Source of the DNA: Euglena gracilis
Taxonomy: Eukaryota > Euglenida > Euglenophyceae > Euglenales
Reading direction: 5' to 3'
Length of the DNA: 64,000 bases
NCBI GenBank assembly: GCA_039621445.1
Contig: CP154957.1
Coordinates: forward strand, 36,544,696-36,608,695
Under the pieces are notes generated by a model. It worked only from the letters and a program-made list of their open reading frames with translations. It made no database searches and was not told the origin of the DNA. Positions 24,301 to 36,224 of this stretch are shown here, in pieces. Numbering within the stretch: the first letter of the stretch is position 1; every line of letters starts with the position of its first letter. The position numbers were made by a program, and so were the translations under genes.

Positions 24301-25703
24301 CCCGGGGGGTGGAAGGCCAGGCGTCCAGCTGGCTTACAGGCTGAACCCGGCTGGCACCTGCAGAATGACAAGCCAACCCAGCCCAATCCGGCTGGGTTGG
24401 ATTCTTTTCCACCCATTTTTTTCCCGCAACCAATTTTTGCCCAACCAGTTTTTTTATATGACCAATTTTCACCCCCCCCCATAAAGCCCCCCCCCACCAA
24501 AAAACACCATTGTTGGTTATTTTTCGACCCCTGTTCAAAAAATCTCGGCGCTTTGCTCTGAAGTACTTCTCCTGCTTTTCATGTGACAATTTTTCGGCAC
24601 ATTCGGCTGCCCCGGCTTTGTCTCAGCGGACCCCCCGAGACTCATGCCCCAGTCGGGAACCAAACGAGATTCTGGGCCCCGCCCCACCCTTGCCCAAGGT
24701 CCACGCCCGCAGTGCCGTCCGCCCCCCGGCGGCCTCCTCCCCTCCCCTCCCTCCCGCCTCCCCCACAGCGCAGCCCCGGGACGGGGGACGCGGAGGGGCT
24801 GTTCCCGCGGTGGATCCGGGTCGACCTGCCCCCGCCGTCCGTCGCCTGGCGGAGCTCCACCGTCCGGCTGGGCAGCGGCCTCTCGCTCGCGGTGTGCACT
24901 CCGGTTTGACGTGAGAGTTGGTCCTGCGTAGGGGAAGGGGGCCTACTCCCCTTCCGATGAGCCCCCGATCAGGCTGAATTTTAAGGCGAGGCCGCCCCCG
25001 CCCCGGGAAGGGGTGTTGCCTGGGCATGCACTCCAAGCACCCAGATCTGACCCCGGGGGGGGGGGGATAAGGCACATGGCCAAAAGTGCCTGGGCACTCG
25101 GCCAAGGCACCTCCGGCAAGGCGCCAGAAGCCCAGAAAAGCCCATTTTGGGGGCATTTTTTTTGGCCCATGCGACGACCAGGCAGGCACCGCCCCCCTGC
25201 CTGCCCAGGTTCCCCAGGGCACTCTGAGACTCCCCCCCCAGGTTGGTCAAATTCAGCCCACCCCGATAAACCACTCCTCCCACCCCCCCCCTCGTCACAA
25301 GTGCAATGCATTTGTTGATCCATGTGTCTTGTACCTCCGCTTGTGTATGTATTCATACACATTATACATAATCGTAAACATTACAAACATACCTTTACTT
25401 GTGTCTGCACCATTTTTGGTTCTGCCGAAACCCGCCCAAATGGCTCCAGAACCAGAAAATGGAGAAGACTCTACATTTTTGACCACATTTAGCAAGTGCA
25501 CATGTGCTCATGGGATTTTGCATATCTTGTCAAAAATGACTTTGGATTTGGCGCCGAACACTGCTGGCTGTGCTCGCAGCACCACCTCCCTCCATCTGCA
25601 GTTGCGGGTGATGACGGACGCGGTGGCAATGACCGATCGGAGTTATTCCGAAGTGACTTATGAGGAATCCGTGCAAACGTTTGTGCCTCCCCATGCTGTG
25701 TGA
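20754..25703 (+). CDS. Unrecognised multi-exon gene (partial)
   Basis: Likely exons: 20754-20829 (EVLQLGLIKLLGVEDGF), 23726-23856 (VGTNVTLFATGWLAQAQ), 24114-24202 (LYPTPPTKYVKWKKCK), 24769-24891 (GLFPRWIRVDLPPPSV) and 25602-25703 (VMTDAVAMTDRSYSEV, then TGA). The first three joins and the last join are in phase. The join 24202/24769 is not, so a boundary or an exon is missing there. The pieces suggest a compact globular protein with several beta strands, but I do not recognise the family. The final GTGTGA could be a splice donor rather than a stop. In that case the gene might run on into the EF-hand gene downstream. Confidence 0.5.
21210..21307. repeat. Poly(T) tract, ~98 bases
   Basis: An almost pure T run broken by one C, in an intron of the preceding gene model. 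It could be the tail of a retroposed sequence on the opposite strand, but no retroposon body or target duplication is evident beside it. Confidence 0.9.
22150..22760. repeat. Dispersed repeat, family R1, tandem-like copies
   Basis: Two to three diverged units with 'aggcagggagttg', 'tttaggtctccggacattt' and 'gattttgcttcatttt…gagatattttg' match 1-300 and, inverted, 48950-49260. No gene is seen. Confidence 0.65.
22835..23195. repeat. Solo arm of the fold-back repeat family (R4)
   Basis: This matches the right arm of the inverted repeat at 47694-48785. It has 'cagtcgcgagcgactggat', 'gacaaggggtccaaactgg', 'tcgactctgccatttcgcc' and 'atctcgggaaaacg' in the same order. A shorter relative lies at 33565-33690. 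Only one arm is present here, so it is a decayed or solo copy. Confidence 0.7.
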
Positions 25704-27418
25704 ATCGAGTGGGTGTCCAGTGTTTAGTTTTGGGGTACAACCTTTCTGGCCGCCACCGCCCCCCCCCCCCTTGTTCGGGAAGGTTGGGAGAACCACAGAT
25801 ATGAACCAAATCCTGACCATCCCATTGTTTAAGGTGTGTCTGACCCCTTATTGGCCTATTACTGGCTGTATTTTTGGGGGGAGTGGCTGACTCTGACTGG
25901 TTTTTTTTTTTGCTCCGGACCCCCCCCCCTCTGGGTGGGGCCGGCCAGGAATGGCCGGACAGTGGCCACCCGGTACCAACGGAGCGGGAAACAGCTTTGG
26001 AGGTTTTGCCCAAAATACATTGGTTTTGAGGCTTGGGGGGGGGGGGGGGCGAAGTGGCCAAAGTGACCGACCCCAAAGGTGGGAGGGTGAGGGAGTGGAT
26101 GATGGCTTTTGCAAAGTAATGACTGTTATTTTGAAAGTGAAAAGTGACTCTCTTCCCCCGGGGGCGGGGTCTGTAAGCAGTGGCATTCTCCCAACCCATA
26201 ATTGTTTCCTTTTGGGCAACTTCCATTTTCATTTTGATCCCGGGGGAGAACAGAATAGGTTTGGCCTTGGATCTCTAGATGGGGGGGGTCTGGACCCACC
26301 ACCGGGGGGGGGGGCACTGCCTTATGCAAACCATGGCATGCAAAACTGAATGATTCTTGGACCAAAGCGGGGCCAAAAATCTTTTCCCCAGATTTGTCCA
26401 ATAATAAGAATTTTTCGGTCTTTTAGGGATAAAAAATTTTCGTTTCAGCATTTTGTGCCAGAAGAAACATTTTGATTTTGGGGGTCCTGGGCTATCACCC
26501 CCCTTTGGGTCTTCATGTCCCCCCCCTCCATGGTGTTGGGGGACACAGGTTTTGGATAGTACTAAGCTCTTCATTGCTTGCATTAATTACTAATTGAGAG
26601 CATCACATTGATGCATTTCACAATGCAAAGATAATTGCAGCGTTTGTGGCTTTGCCCTTGAATAAATTATAAAAATAATATGACAATGCAGAATAATAGA
26701 GCAAAATAATAACAATAATAAAACTGAAACAAATGATGAAAACAAAGAGAGCAAGTGTAAAAAATTCAAAATAAAGAAAATAGTATGAAATAAGAAATGA
26801 ATTAGAATTGAATGGAAAAAATAAAAAAAATTCAGAAAAAATTCAATCAAAAAACCCAACGGAGTTCAAAATGTGCCATGTTTGGGGGGCAAAGCGCACC
26901 GGTGGTTCTGGAAGATGGGATGATTGAGAGAGCGCCATAGGCTTGTTTTCAATTACGTCCTAAAATTCCCTATTATTTTCGAGATTTTTTAAAAAACATC
27001 GATTTGACCCAATGGCCAAAAATGTCAGAGTGAGGAGTTCGCAGCATGTTTTATCTGGAGTGGATTGGGGTTATCTCGAGCAGGCTGTGCAGTTATGGGG
27101 AAAACAAACTGTGGTGACATCAGACGTCCCAAGGAGTTCATGTTCGTGACTTTTAATGGCTCAGCCTTGGAGATGCATTTCGAAATATTTCCTGGTACCT
27201 TTTTTCTCCTTTTTAAGGCCTGTTTTTTTATAATTGGATTTTGCCGCCCTAAACCGAAATAATTCGGGCTGGAAAAATACTAAGGGAATTTAAGGAGAAA
27301 AGAGTATTATTAATTAATATTGGGGTTCTTCAGAAAGCAAGGACCAAATGGGTTGGTCGGGGCGAGTCCAACTCTGGATGAACCATTCATCTGTCTCGCT
27401 GACCCTTTTCTTTTCCAG
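25704..27418. other. Intergenic or intronic stretch without a supported gene
   Basis: It contains C/G runs and a strongly AT-rich block at about 26590-26870. A short stretch at 25800-25831 has an acceptor and donor and reads MNQILTIPLFK, but is too short to support alone. A fragment of repeat R1 ends near 27010. Confidence 0.4.
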
Positions 27419-30301
27419 GCTGGAGCCCTTCGTTCTGCCTCCTCCACCAGAGCCCCTGGTCGTCGCGGAGCCCTTCAGCCTCAATGCGGTGCCATGCTCT
27501 TGTCTATGTGCCGTGCCCGAACCGTGGGCCCAGGTGCCCCTAAAATTGTGGGTCTGAACGAGGGTACCTCTCAGAATTCCAAAACGGATATATGTGTTTG
27601 TGTTTCTCTGTTCGTCAAGGCAAGGCATTGTTGATTGTTTCGTTGTCACAGAAAAATTATCAGAGTGTTTGGAAAGGAGGTTTGCGTGGGCATTTCTTCT
27701 TCAAATCTGAAATTGTCATGTTTCCAAATAAGGACATATTTCAATAGTCTCAAATTATGCCCTCCTGGTGGACGAGGGCGGGAAATTTTTGTGGCTTCAA
27801 ATCACCAACTTGCTCCATTTATTCTGGTGTGTAGTTCCACCGCAAACGGAATCAGCAAAATTTGTTGCAGTCAGTACATATTTTCAGTGCCTCATTGCAC
27901 AGCGGCTCTCAGCAAAAGCACGTTCCCTAAAAATCGTTGTGATTCAAAACCTGTTGGTAAGCTTCGGGAGCGAAGGCGAAAGCTGGGGGGGAAAGGTTTC
28001 TATTTGCTATTACTTCAGCACCACGGTACCTTCAACCCGTAACCCCACCACCCTCAGTTTGAACGGCGTATCAAGGAGTCGCCGGAGTATGCGCTTGAGA
28101 TCTTCCGGAAGTTCATGGCGACGTTCAAGGGCTTTGGGATGGACTCGTCAGGGAAGGTGTGGCCGGGGACTGGTGGGAATCTTTCTGGCCAATCAGTCAC
28201 CCAACCCTTTTGATTTCTTTCTTTTCCTTTTGGCTTCTCCGCAACCCAAAAGCCACTTTTTTTCTGGGACAACGGCATCAAGACCAAGGTTGTTTAAAGT
28301 CCAGGGCCAGAGTTTCGGCGCAAAGTGCCGAATTTTTTTTGGGAAAGGCCCTGAGACCGCCCGGCTTGATTTCTTGGGGGGTCCCCGTTCCCCCCCGGGG
28401 GGGGGGGGGTCCTGTGCCTGGGTGGGTGTGGGGGGACCCTCCCCACTGGGGTCTTAAAAAGAAACCTGATCCAGGTATCGGATTGACGATGGATGCTCCA
28501 GCCATTTCTCTGACTCTTCCTGCCCAGGATGAAATGGACTTTGACCGGTTCTACATCGACTTGTTTGACAAAGAGTGTGTTTGCCTTGCTGGGGACGACC
28601 CCCCCCCCGGTCTCGGCCCCCACCCCTGAGGGAGACGAATGCCCTCACCCCCCCTGCTGTGATGCACTGGATGCAGGCAACTGGAGTTGCTCCCCCCCCT
28701 GGCTGTCCTTTGGGAACAGCAGCGGGGCCGGACAGAACAGGGACAGCGAGACAGGAACTGGAGAAACGCTCTCCCTCCCAACTCAGGAAGGTCGATCCTA
28801 TCGAGGCGATGGAGTGTTTCCAAGCCATCGACAAGGACGGAAGCGGCACGTTGTCCCAAACGGGGAGTGGACTACAGTTCGGAGGGGGGGATAACGTTCT
28901 GCTGCTTCGGCTCAGGGAAAAAAAAGTTGATTCGTTCTACAGTTCTTCTTTGAAGCCATTGTACCTGGACACCACAGGGGCTGGGTCTGATGAAGGAGAA
29001 GTACGTGGTTTCGGTTGGGGTTTCCCCCCCTTCCTGGACCGGAGGGGGGGTCACACCACCCTCCTGCCCTCATATTGACCCTGCGCAGGGGGTCTTTAGT
29101 AATTCCCTGGGCGTGAATGGAGGTGATGCGGTTCCTTTACCACGCTGTCACCAAGTTCCACGACCGGCAAACTGTCTTCAAGGCATGCAAAACATGGATG
29201 CGGAATGCATTTCAGTTTCTGAAATATTCATGAGTATGCAAATGTGTGCCCTTTTCTGCCGTGATGCCCAAACATACAGTTTTTTTACCGACCTCCGGGG
29301 CGGAGGGGTCATTTCCACTCTTCCAAAGACCAGCCACTCCTGGGGGGGGGGTTGACTGGAATCCAGGGATTGGCCACAAAATGTAAAAAAAATGGCATAT
29401 AGAATTCCTCGGCACCAAAAGGTGCTGGGTTACTTTTGTTTTTTTTGTAGCCGACCCCCCCGGGCTGTACGGGAATCCCCGAAACCCTATGGTCGGTGAG
29501 GGGGTCAGTTACCCCCCCCCCCCCGTCCTCCATCCTGGTGGGTGGGGAATCCGACCCCCCACCACCCCTTCCTGTATTTATGGGGGCATTTCGACTTTGA
29601 GACCAAAATTTTCATCGTCGTCGTTTTTCAAAATTTTCGGCGTCGAAGGAATTCTCTTTGTGTGGGTGCTGTGGTGGGTTGGGGGGGGGCCTGCCCACAT
29701 CCCGGGTGGGGTTGACCTCCGCACCAGGCTTTCCCGTACAGCCCAAAGGGGAGGGGGTTTGGGCCACAACCAGTCAGTCACTCAGTCTAAGAAAACCAGT
29801 CATTCACCCTTGTGATTGTGAGAGGGGGGGGGTCCGTCAGTGACTGAGGAATCGTATGTGCCCACGATACCCCCGAAGTGCCCTCATTTACATCCCGGCA
29901 AAAAAAAAGATGCTCAATTATGTCCAGTGCCATTCCGTTGGCGCATGTGACTTTTTCGGCGTGGTGGTCCATCTCAGGAGGGTTCACCCACCGTCAGGGC
30001 TGAGCGGGAACCCTGGAAACCCTTTGGGTGTTGATTGGGGGGGGGGGGGTCGAGGGTTTCCTTCCCTCCTTTGGCACCAAAGGAATTTCCCCCAGACAAG
30101 TGATCCCCCCCCGCCACCTCTTGGGTTGGGGGTCCATCTCATCCCCCCCAGCCTTCTTGTGCAGCCCTGGCCCTGCCCCCTGCCCTTCAGGTGAAGTCCT
30201 GCATGTGTTTCCTGATGTTTGCCAGCCAGCCGGCCCACCTGCCGAAGACTCACAAGGCGGTGCTGACGGTGGAGGACCTCGTCCCGGGGCTGGGGGACTA
30301 A
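27419..30301 (+). CDS. EF-hand protein gene, partial exon chain
   Basis: Exons: 27419-27488 (or to 27533), 28058-28156 (SPEYALEIFRKFMATFKGF), 28253-28288 (PLFFWDNGIKTK), 28528-28574 (DEMDFDRFYIDLFDKE), 28787-~28850 (MECFQAIDKDGSGTL), ~29123-29200 (VMRFLYHAVTKFHDRQ) and 30191-30301 (LPKTHKAVLTVEDLVPGLGD, TAA). Joins through 28787 are all in phase. DKDGSGTL is a canonical EF-hand calcium loop start (D1, D3, S5, G6). The acidic residue at position 12 would come from the next exon, whose boundary I could not settle. The preceding DLFDKE segment may be a degenerate partner hand. Calcium binding is inferred from this motif; the family is otherwise unrecognised. The start codon was not found. Confidence 0.6.
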
Positions 30302-30306
30302 ATAAA
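30301..30306 (+). promoter_or_regulatory. AATAAA overlapping the stop codon of the EF-hand gene
   Basis: The TAA stop at 30299-30301 runs straight into AATAAA. If used, the 3' untranslated region would be only 15-30 bases. No transcript data are available to confirm the site. Confidence 0.45.
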
Positions 30307-31369
30307 CCATTGTTGGCAAACCCGATGGGAGGCGGGTGGGGTCTGAGTTCCAGGCAGACACATATCATCCAAGAATATTTCCATTTTGCTTTCGAGAGAT
30401 TATTAGCACTCAATTGAAAGGCGTGGTCTGCAGGCGTGGTCTTCGTCATTTTTTTTTCCAGAAACAGTTCTGCCTTCTCCCCGATGCACCCCCCAGCCCT
30501 GCCTTGCCTACATGCTGGATAGCCTCCTGTCATGCACCTCCGTATGTTGATGTGGGATTTCGTAATCAAATCCAATGGGGAAAATCTTGGGGCTCTTTGG
30601 CAATTAGCTTGAAATTTTGGCCACCCCTTTAAACCTCGTTGTTAGTTGGGCAACCCTTGCGTGAATTTTTCAAACCAGCTTGCAATGGATCATTTGCCAG
30701 CTCCGAATTTTGAACTCCAAATTGCCCACGGAAGACAACAACAGTGTCCCTTCAGTGTCCCCTCATACCTGGGAAGGTCACCACACAACCAACCACAATG
30801 TGCAATGGACAATGGCACTACGTCACCCTCATCCGGGCTCGCACGATGATTCCAGGGGGGGGCGGCTGGGCGGATCCGCAGCTTTTTGTGTGTGTCCTGG
30901 GGTGGCCACCACCACCCGGTTAAACTGGCTCAAGAATTCATGCCATCGGACATAGCCTTGTTCAAGTCCTCATTAGACCAGTGTTGGAGACTCTCGTGGT
31001 CTCTCACCATCAGTATCTGGATTAGGCTGCTGGCAACCCAGCTGCGGAACTTTTGGAAAACAATCACAATCACAGATATCTCCTTTTTGTGAATACTCCA
31101 TTTAACCTGTCTTTTCCCGTCATCGCCCATTGTACTGAAGGAAGCCTCAGGTCGGAGTTCGTTTGTCACGTTATGTTGGCTCAGAGCCCATCCAACAGGG
31201 TCATTGCTGCTGTCGACCTCAAGGGCATGGGGCCTATGTTTCGCAATTTTCAAGGACACCATTCTCCAAAATTAAGATTTTGATTTTATTCAAGATTTCC
31301 CGCATTTGGTCATCCCAAATCTTTCCCATTGTGCACAGCATCCCATCCTGGCCTGGCACCTGTGGCTGA
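30307..31369. other. Intergenic stretch without a supported gene
   Basis: Open frames here are short and lack convincing splice sites. I see no recognisable domain or repeat. Confidence 0.4.
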
Positions 31370-32090
31370 CCAGGGCCGACCAGGGCCGACTGTGACTTTT
31401 GTTGGCCAATTATGTCCCAAATGGACCAAAGCGGCTTTAAAGTGGCCACAAATGGCCAAAAGCAGTCAAAGTGGGCCAAAAGTGGCCTGAAAAAAAAAAA
31501 CAGGGGAAGTAGCCCAAAGTGGGCAAATGGAGCCAAAAGTGGTCAAAAGTTTGCAAAAAGTGCCAAAAAGCAATCAAAAAACCCTGGGTAAAAATTCAGC
31601 AAAAGTGGCCAAAGGCAGTCAAAAAAAGGCCAAAAAGTGACCAAAAGTAGTCAAAAAAAAAACAGCAAAAAGCGGTGGAAGTCACCAAAAGTGGCCAAAA
31701 GCAGTGAAAAGGCAGCAAAACGTCAGTAAAGTCAGCAAAGGTGGCCAAAAGCAGTCAAAAAGCAGCAAAAGTGACAGTTAAAAGGGGAAAAATTGGCGCC
31801 AAAAGCGGCCAAAAGTGACCAAATGTGAGCAAAAGTTAGCAAAAACGGCCAAAACGGGGCATACCCCCACCTAGGGCTGACAATTTGCCGACCGTGGCCG
31901 ACCAGGGCCGACCAGGCCATTTTTTTGACTGCTTTTGCGCATTTTTGGCTCTTTCAGGCCATATTTGGTTGCTTATTGGCCACTTTTGCTCACTTGAGCT
32001 GCTTCTGCTGTTTTTTTTTTGGCCACTTGTGCCATTTGAGGTTATTGCCACTCTTTTCCACTTTTGCCAACTTTTGGCCACTTTCTGCAC
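31370..32090. repeat. Degenerate AGTGGCCAAAAGCAGTCAAA minisatellite with an inverted half
   Basis: From about 31440 to 31870 the sequence is a loose array of 'gtggccaaaa' and 'gcagtcaaaa' words. From 31915 to 32090 the same words appear as reverse complements ('ttttggccact', 'ttgactgctttt'). The two halves meet at 'ctgacc/ggccgaccagg' repeats, also present at 31370-31395. A small related patch lies at 2065-2130. The arrangement makes a large imperfect palindrome. No gene is seen. Confidence 0.75.
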
Positions 32091-32666
32091 TGATTATGAC
32101 ACCAAAATTGGAAGTGACCATATCTTGGTCCCCATCCTGGTGGGTGGGAGGGCCACCAGGACCCCCACCCCTTTCCATATTTCTGGGGTCCACAGATTTT
32201 GAGGACAATAAATATTTTCTTTCGGCTCCGGAGGATTTTTTTTTTTGCTTGGTGCCAGGGGGGTTTCCCTCCCCCAGCAGGCTTTCTCAGACAGCCCCTC
32301 TGGAGGAAGAAATTCCGTTTTGCCTGAAGCGGAATGAGCCGGAAATTTGGAATTCTCTGTGAATGGGTGAATGAAGGGGATGATGTTTTTTTTTTGCAGT
32401 TGGATTGTGAGCCTTCCAACTCAATACTCATGGGCTGTTTTTTTTTTGCAAAGCTTTGGGCACAGATTTTGGTCCAAACTAATGGTGGTGTTTGTTTTAG
32501 GTTTTGCTTCCGTCCAGCCAACAAATTTGGCATGGAAGAACCCCATACCTTCGTCCAATCTTGTCTTTGAAGACCTACGTGTGGCCGTTTCTTTGGTCCG
32601 GGCTGATGTTCTGTTGGAGGAACTGCCTAGCCACAACTGTCGCCATCACCCCCCACCCCCCTGCAG

Positions 32667-32800
32667 TACCGGCACACCGCCACGCGGGAGCGCATGTCGC
32701 GCACGATGGCGAGCGACATGATGACCCGGTACTCCAAACACCACTTCGAGGACGCCCACCAGCAGCAGCACAAGTACCTGACCCAGCAGGAGTTCGACCA
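32667..32800 (+). CDS. Isolated exon of an unrecognised protein
   Basis: A C-rich acceptor (ccccctgcag) opens codons reading RHTATRERMSRTMASDMM, then HHFEDAHQQQHKYL and TQQEFDQ before a GTGTGC donor. The charged, helix-favouring composition and LTQQEFDQ ending suggest a helical segment such as an EF-hand flank. This could be another exon of an EF-hand gene or of the 27.4-30.3 kb gene's neighbour. Upstream and downstream partners were not identified; one candidate follows the acceptor at about 32850. Confidence 0.45.
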
Positions 32801-33801
32801 GTGTGCCCCCTCCGCACCCCCCTCAGCCCCTTTTGGTCCATTCTTTGGCAGCCGAACAGTGAGCTGAGCGACGGTATGGCATTTTTGCTGAGGGCCACTC
32901 TCCACACTTTGGAAGTTCCGCTGGCGAAAACGTTTGCTGCATTTTTGAAATTATGGTGATATTCGGGCCCTTTGGCAGCACACTTTTTTTTTTACAAACC
33001 CCAAGGAAATTATTTTTTTAATTTCCAAAGTAATAGGCACCATTTATTTTGTTCTTTCGACGCATTTTTGATTAAACTTGAGGTTTTTATAAAGATAACA
33101 TGGAATGCCTGTTGTCTAAATAAAACAAAGGAACCCATAAAAATTAAAAAATGTCAGAAATAGATAAATATGCAATTTTGAAAAATAAAAATAAAATAAA
33201 GGAAATTAAAGAATAAAACAGAAGCAGAAAAAATTTTTTGGACCTTGGTGTGCAGCTGGCCTGGAGGTGATGAAGGGGTCCCAGGAGTTTCCAGTCTCCG
33301 TTGATTACTTTTGATCACCCATCGTTTTCGAGTATTTTTTTTAAAAAAATAAGCGGTTCTTGCCAAAAACCCTAAACCCCCCCAAATGACGGTTTGGGCG
33401 TGGAAAACGAACCTGACACAACACAGCACAGGCATGTCAGCAGCTAAAACGGGGGAGATGGACAGGCCCCAGGGGTTTCGAACATTACTTGAGATACTTC
33501 GTCGAAATGGTAGAGTCGAAAATTGGGGGGGGGGGCAGTAAACTGCAGATTATCTTTTCCCATCACAGCGACTGGATCCCGGCTTTCCGAATCTCACTCC
33601 CAATTCCCCACCAAGGTATTCGGCCGACAAGGGGTCCAAACTGGGCAGGATCAGCCAGGTTGGGCACCCCCTTTTCCCCTGTCAGTATCTATCTTACTCA
33701 AAGAGACTCAGCTAAGCGGCCTGTAATGGGTGAAGTCACATTCCCCAAGAATTAGGAAATTGGAGGATGGGCGTCGAAAGAAAAATAATAACTCAAATGA
33801 G
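32801..33801. other. Stretch between the isolated exon and the large transposon
   Basis: AT-rich DNA with several polyadenylation-like AATAAA words near 33120 and 33190-33215, then a partial R4 repeat arm at 33565-33690. No gene is supported. Confidence 0.5.
33797..33801. repeat. Left target-site duplication ATGAG
   Basis: ATGAG directly precedes the left inverted repeat. The identical ATGAG follows the right one at 46384-46388. Confidence 0.9.
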
Positions 33802-33825
33802 CTTAGGCGGCCTAACTCGCACTTA
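33802..33825. repeat. Left terminal inverted repeat of the transposon
   Basis: A 24-bp arm beginning CTTAGGCGGCC, a perfect reverse complement of 46360-46383. The first internal palindrome of the TTGCGC family lies only 17 bases further in, at 33843-33858. Confidence 0.93.
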
Positions 33826-34506
33826 AGGTTTTCATTTTTAGCTTGCGCTTTGGCGCAAATTTTCGATTTCTTTGAGACCCGGCGGTAGAACCCACCCTTT
33901 TGACCCTCTGGTTCCGCGGAGACCCTCCACGGTGGCGTGTGCATCATTTGCCGATGTTGGGACCCCGGGAACAGGCCCAATTTTGGTGTTTTTCAGCCTG
34001 TGCACCATTTTGAAAAAGGTCCAAAACCCTGGGTTTGACCGCCGAGACACGTGAATTTTCCCAAAATGGGCCGAAACCCCCGTTGTGAGTCCCTCGTTTT
34101 TGAAGCCTCAGCTGTGTTCCCCGGATGGTGCCACACAGTCCAGGTGACAATTGGCCCTTTTTGTTGTTTTTTTTGGCTCTGTGATATGTCCGTGAAGAGT
34201 TTGGTTGCTGAGGCATCCAGAGGGTGGACTCTACACACACGTTGTGAAAAGTTGGAAAAAACGGCATGTCACAGAGTTGTGATCCCTGGGTGCTTGAAGC
34301 GCGAGGAGCGGTACAGTGGGAACTACCCAGGTGGGGGGGGTTGGGGGGACTGAGGGCGAGCCCATGGACCTCTCCCAACGTCTGGTGAGCAACGCCAGGC
34401 CCCACACTGCCGGGCACAGAAGGCAATGGTTATGGACATTTGCGCTTAAGCGCAAATTTTTTAGCTTGCGCTTAAGCGCAAATTTTTAATTTGCGCTTAA
34501 GCGCAA

Positions 34507-35428
34507 GCTAAAACAGAAGCCCCTGTGTGGTATGTAATGAGTCACATCCCGAATGCCCAGATGGCGGATGCTTTCTACATTGTCACAGGACAATCTTTTT
34601 TTTTGCGAATCATATGCAGAGATACGAGGAGCACGAGTAGAATTGGTTGTTTTTTTAGGAGCCCCCAGTCGCGTTTGACATTAGAGAGTCTCCAGTGGTT
34701 GATGCGATTCCGATGAGGATGTCATTTTTCGAACAGCTTGAAACGCCGGCGGAACCTTTTTTTTTGACCGCCGTGCTATAAACCAGCGGTGGTCTAGTTC
34801 CAGGAAAAAAAAAGCCAACTCCGAACGCTTCCCCCCCAAAAGACAAAGCGCCCTCTTCTTCAAAAAGAAAAGTAATTGCGCACCGATTCCTCTATCAAAC
34901 AGCTCTCCCTTTCCACAATCCTTGCAGGAATTTTTGAAATTTTCTTGACTGCCACGTCACCAGTGTTGCCTCGCGGACTCAGCCCACCCGATACGCCTCC
35001 ATTCTTTAAAATTAAAAAAGAAAACTCCTGAATTCAATGCTTACTGCTTCAGACGAAAACACCGTACTGTTGGAAGGAGAAAACCCTTGGAAGTGTGTGG
35101 GAGGTCCGCTGGTCCACTGGGAGAGAGGTGAAGGACGGGTGCACATGGGGAGATGCGAAGAGGGAGGGGTCCAGACAGGGTGCGCAGAGGAAGGGTCCGC
35201 ACACGGGAAAGGTCCTCCAGGGAAAGGGGCTTTTGTGCACACGGGTCCAGGGCAGTGGGCGGTCCTCAGGTTCAGGGGCAGGGAGAACAGGCTGGAGAGG
35301 GCTGACGTCTCCGACCGGCCGGATCCCGCGGACACGGCCGTCACGCTTGGGGCTCACCATCCGCTGGTGCACTCTGCACTTTCATCCTGAACCTGGTCCT
35401 GAACTCCCAAAACTGAACCTTCAAAACT
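34507..35428. other. Left interior of the transposon, no supported gene
   Basis: Long overlapping open frames exist on both strands at about 35010-35390 (G/C-rich, low complexity), but none has recognisable motifs or convincing splice sites. No palindrome of the TTGCGC family lies here. Confidence 0.4.
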
Positions 35429-35940
35429 TCAACGCAGACTGAAATCTGTTTGCGCCAACGCGCAAATGCATTCTCCCAAAAAGTGCAAACCAGTATCCAC
35501 TCCAGGCGAAGCATTCAACCCACTGTATCGTTGCATCATTCTGGACACAGTGTGTAAAATGGGCAGTGGGTAAACTCCAGGCAGGACAGGAACAACAGCG
35601 GGCGGTCTCCGGGCTGCGCTGCGCTGGTCACCCCGGGGCTTGCACTTAGTCAAATACCCATGAAAATGCTTCACACAAGCGTTAAATATCTGTGCACTCA
35701 TGTACGCGTCCCCAGCATGGTTGTTGAAAAAAAAAATACCACATGTTTCATTGGAAGATGCCGAACAACGGAGCTGAATGGATGTACTGTCTCATCAAAA
35801 AAAAAACCAAGTGCAACAACCCCTGCGGCAGCCTGCATATGGTGAAGGAGACCGGCGTTGCTGTCCTCCGCGCAGGACAGCTTGCGCTCAGGGTGTGAGT
35901 GGGTGGCGTGCTGCCTTGCGAACTGATAACACTGTCCCAA
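35429..35940 (-). CDS. Possible fourth transposon gene (uncertain)
   Basis: Two minus-strand open segments face each other across a T run. The first reads THSHPERKLSCAEDSNAGLL from an ATG at 35940. The second contains NNHAGDAYMSAQIFNACVKH. HAGDA followed by a helix-like stretch is reminiscent of the third motif of DEDD-type 3'-5' exonucleases, but the spacing is not canonical and the other motifs are absent. I could not find an intron that joins the two parts in frame. A palindrome (35955-35992) lies just upstream and another (35449) overlaps the 3' end, as for the other genes. This may be a decayed gene. Confidence 0.25.
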
Positions 35941-35954
35941 AAAAAAAGTCTCTT

Positions 35955-35992
35955 ACTAATTGTATTTGCGCGTTGGCGCAAATACAATTAGT
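35955..35992. repeat. Palindrome with long private stem
   Basis: Arms of 17 bases (ACTAATTGTATTTGCGC and its complement) around GTTG. The outer ten bases of the stem are not shared with other members of the family. Confidence 0.9.
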
Positions 35993-36115
35993 TCTTATTC
36001 ACAGAACACAGCTTGCACATCTCCACTGCGGTGCACCCATGAAGTTTGAAATAACCTGGTCAATCAACAGGTAGGTACACACTGAAACGCTCCAGGGATA
36101 CAGACCAACAGAATC

Positions 36116-36151
36116 CCATCCGCCTTTGCGCTTTCGCGCAAAGGCGGATGG
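36116..36151. repeat. Palindrome with long private stem
   Basis: Arms CCATCCGCCTTTGCGC and its complement around TTTC. The CCATCCGCC part of the stem is unique to this copy. It lies 74 bases past the T3 stop codon in the direction of transcription. Confidence 0.9.
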
Positions 36152-36224
36152 CTGATACACCAATTTAACCCACTGTCAGGGGATGGGGATGGGGAACCGT
36201 GGTAGCACGTCCCTCCGTTGGGAA

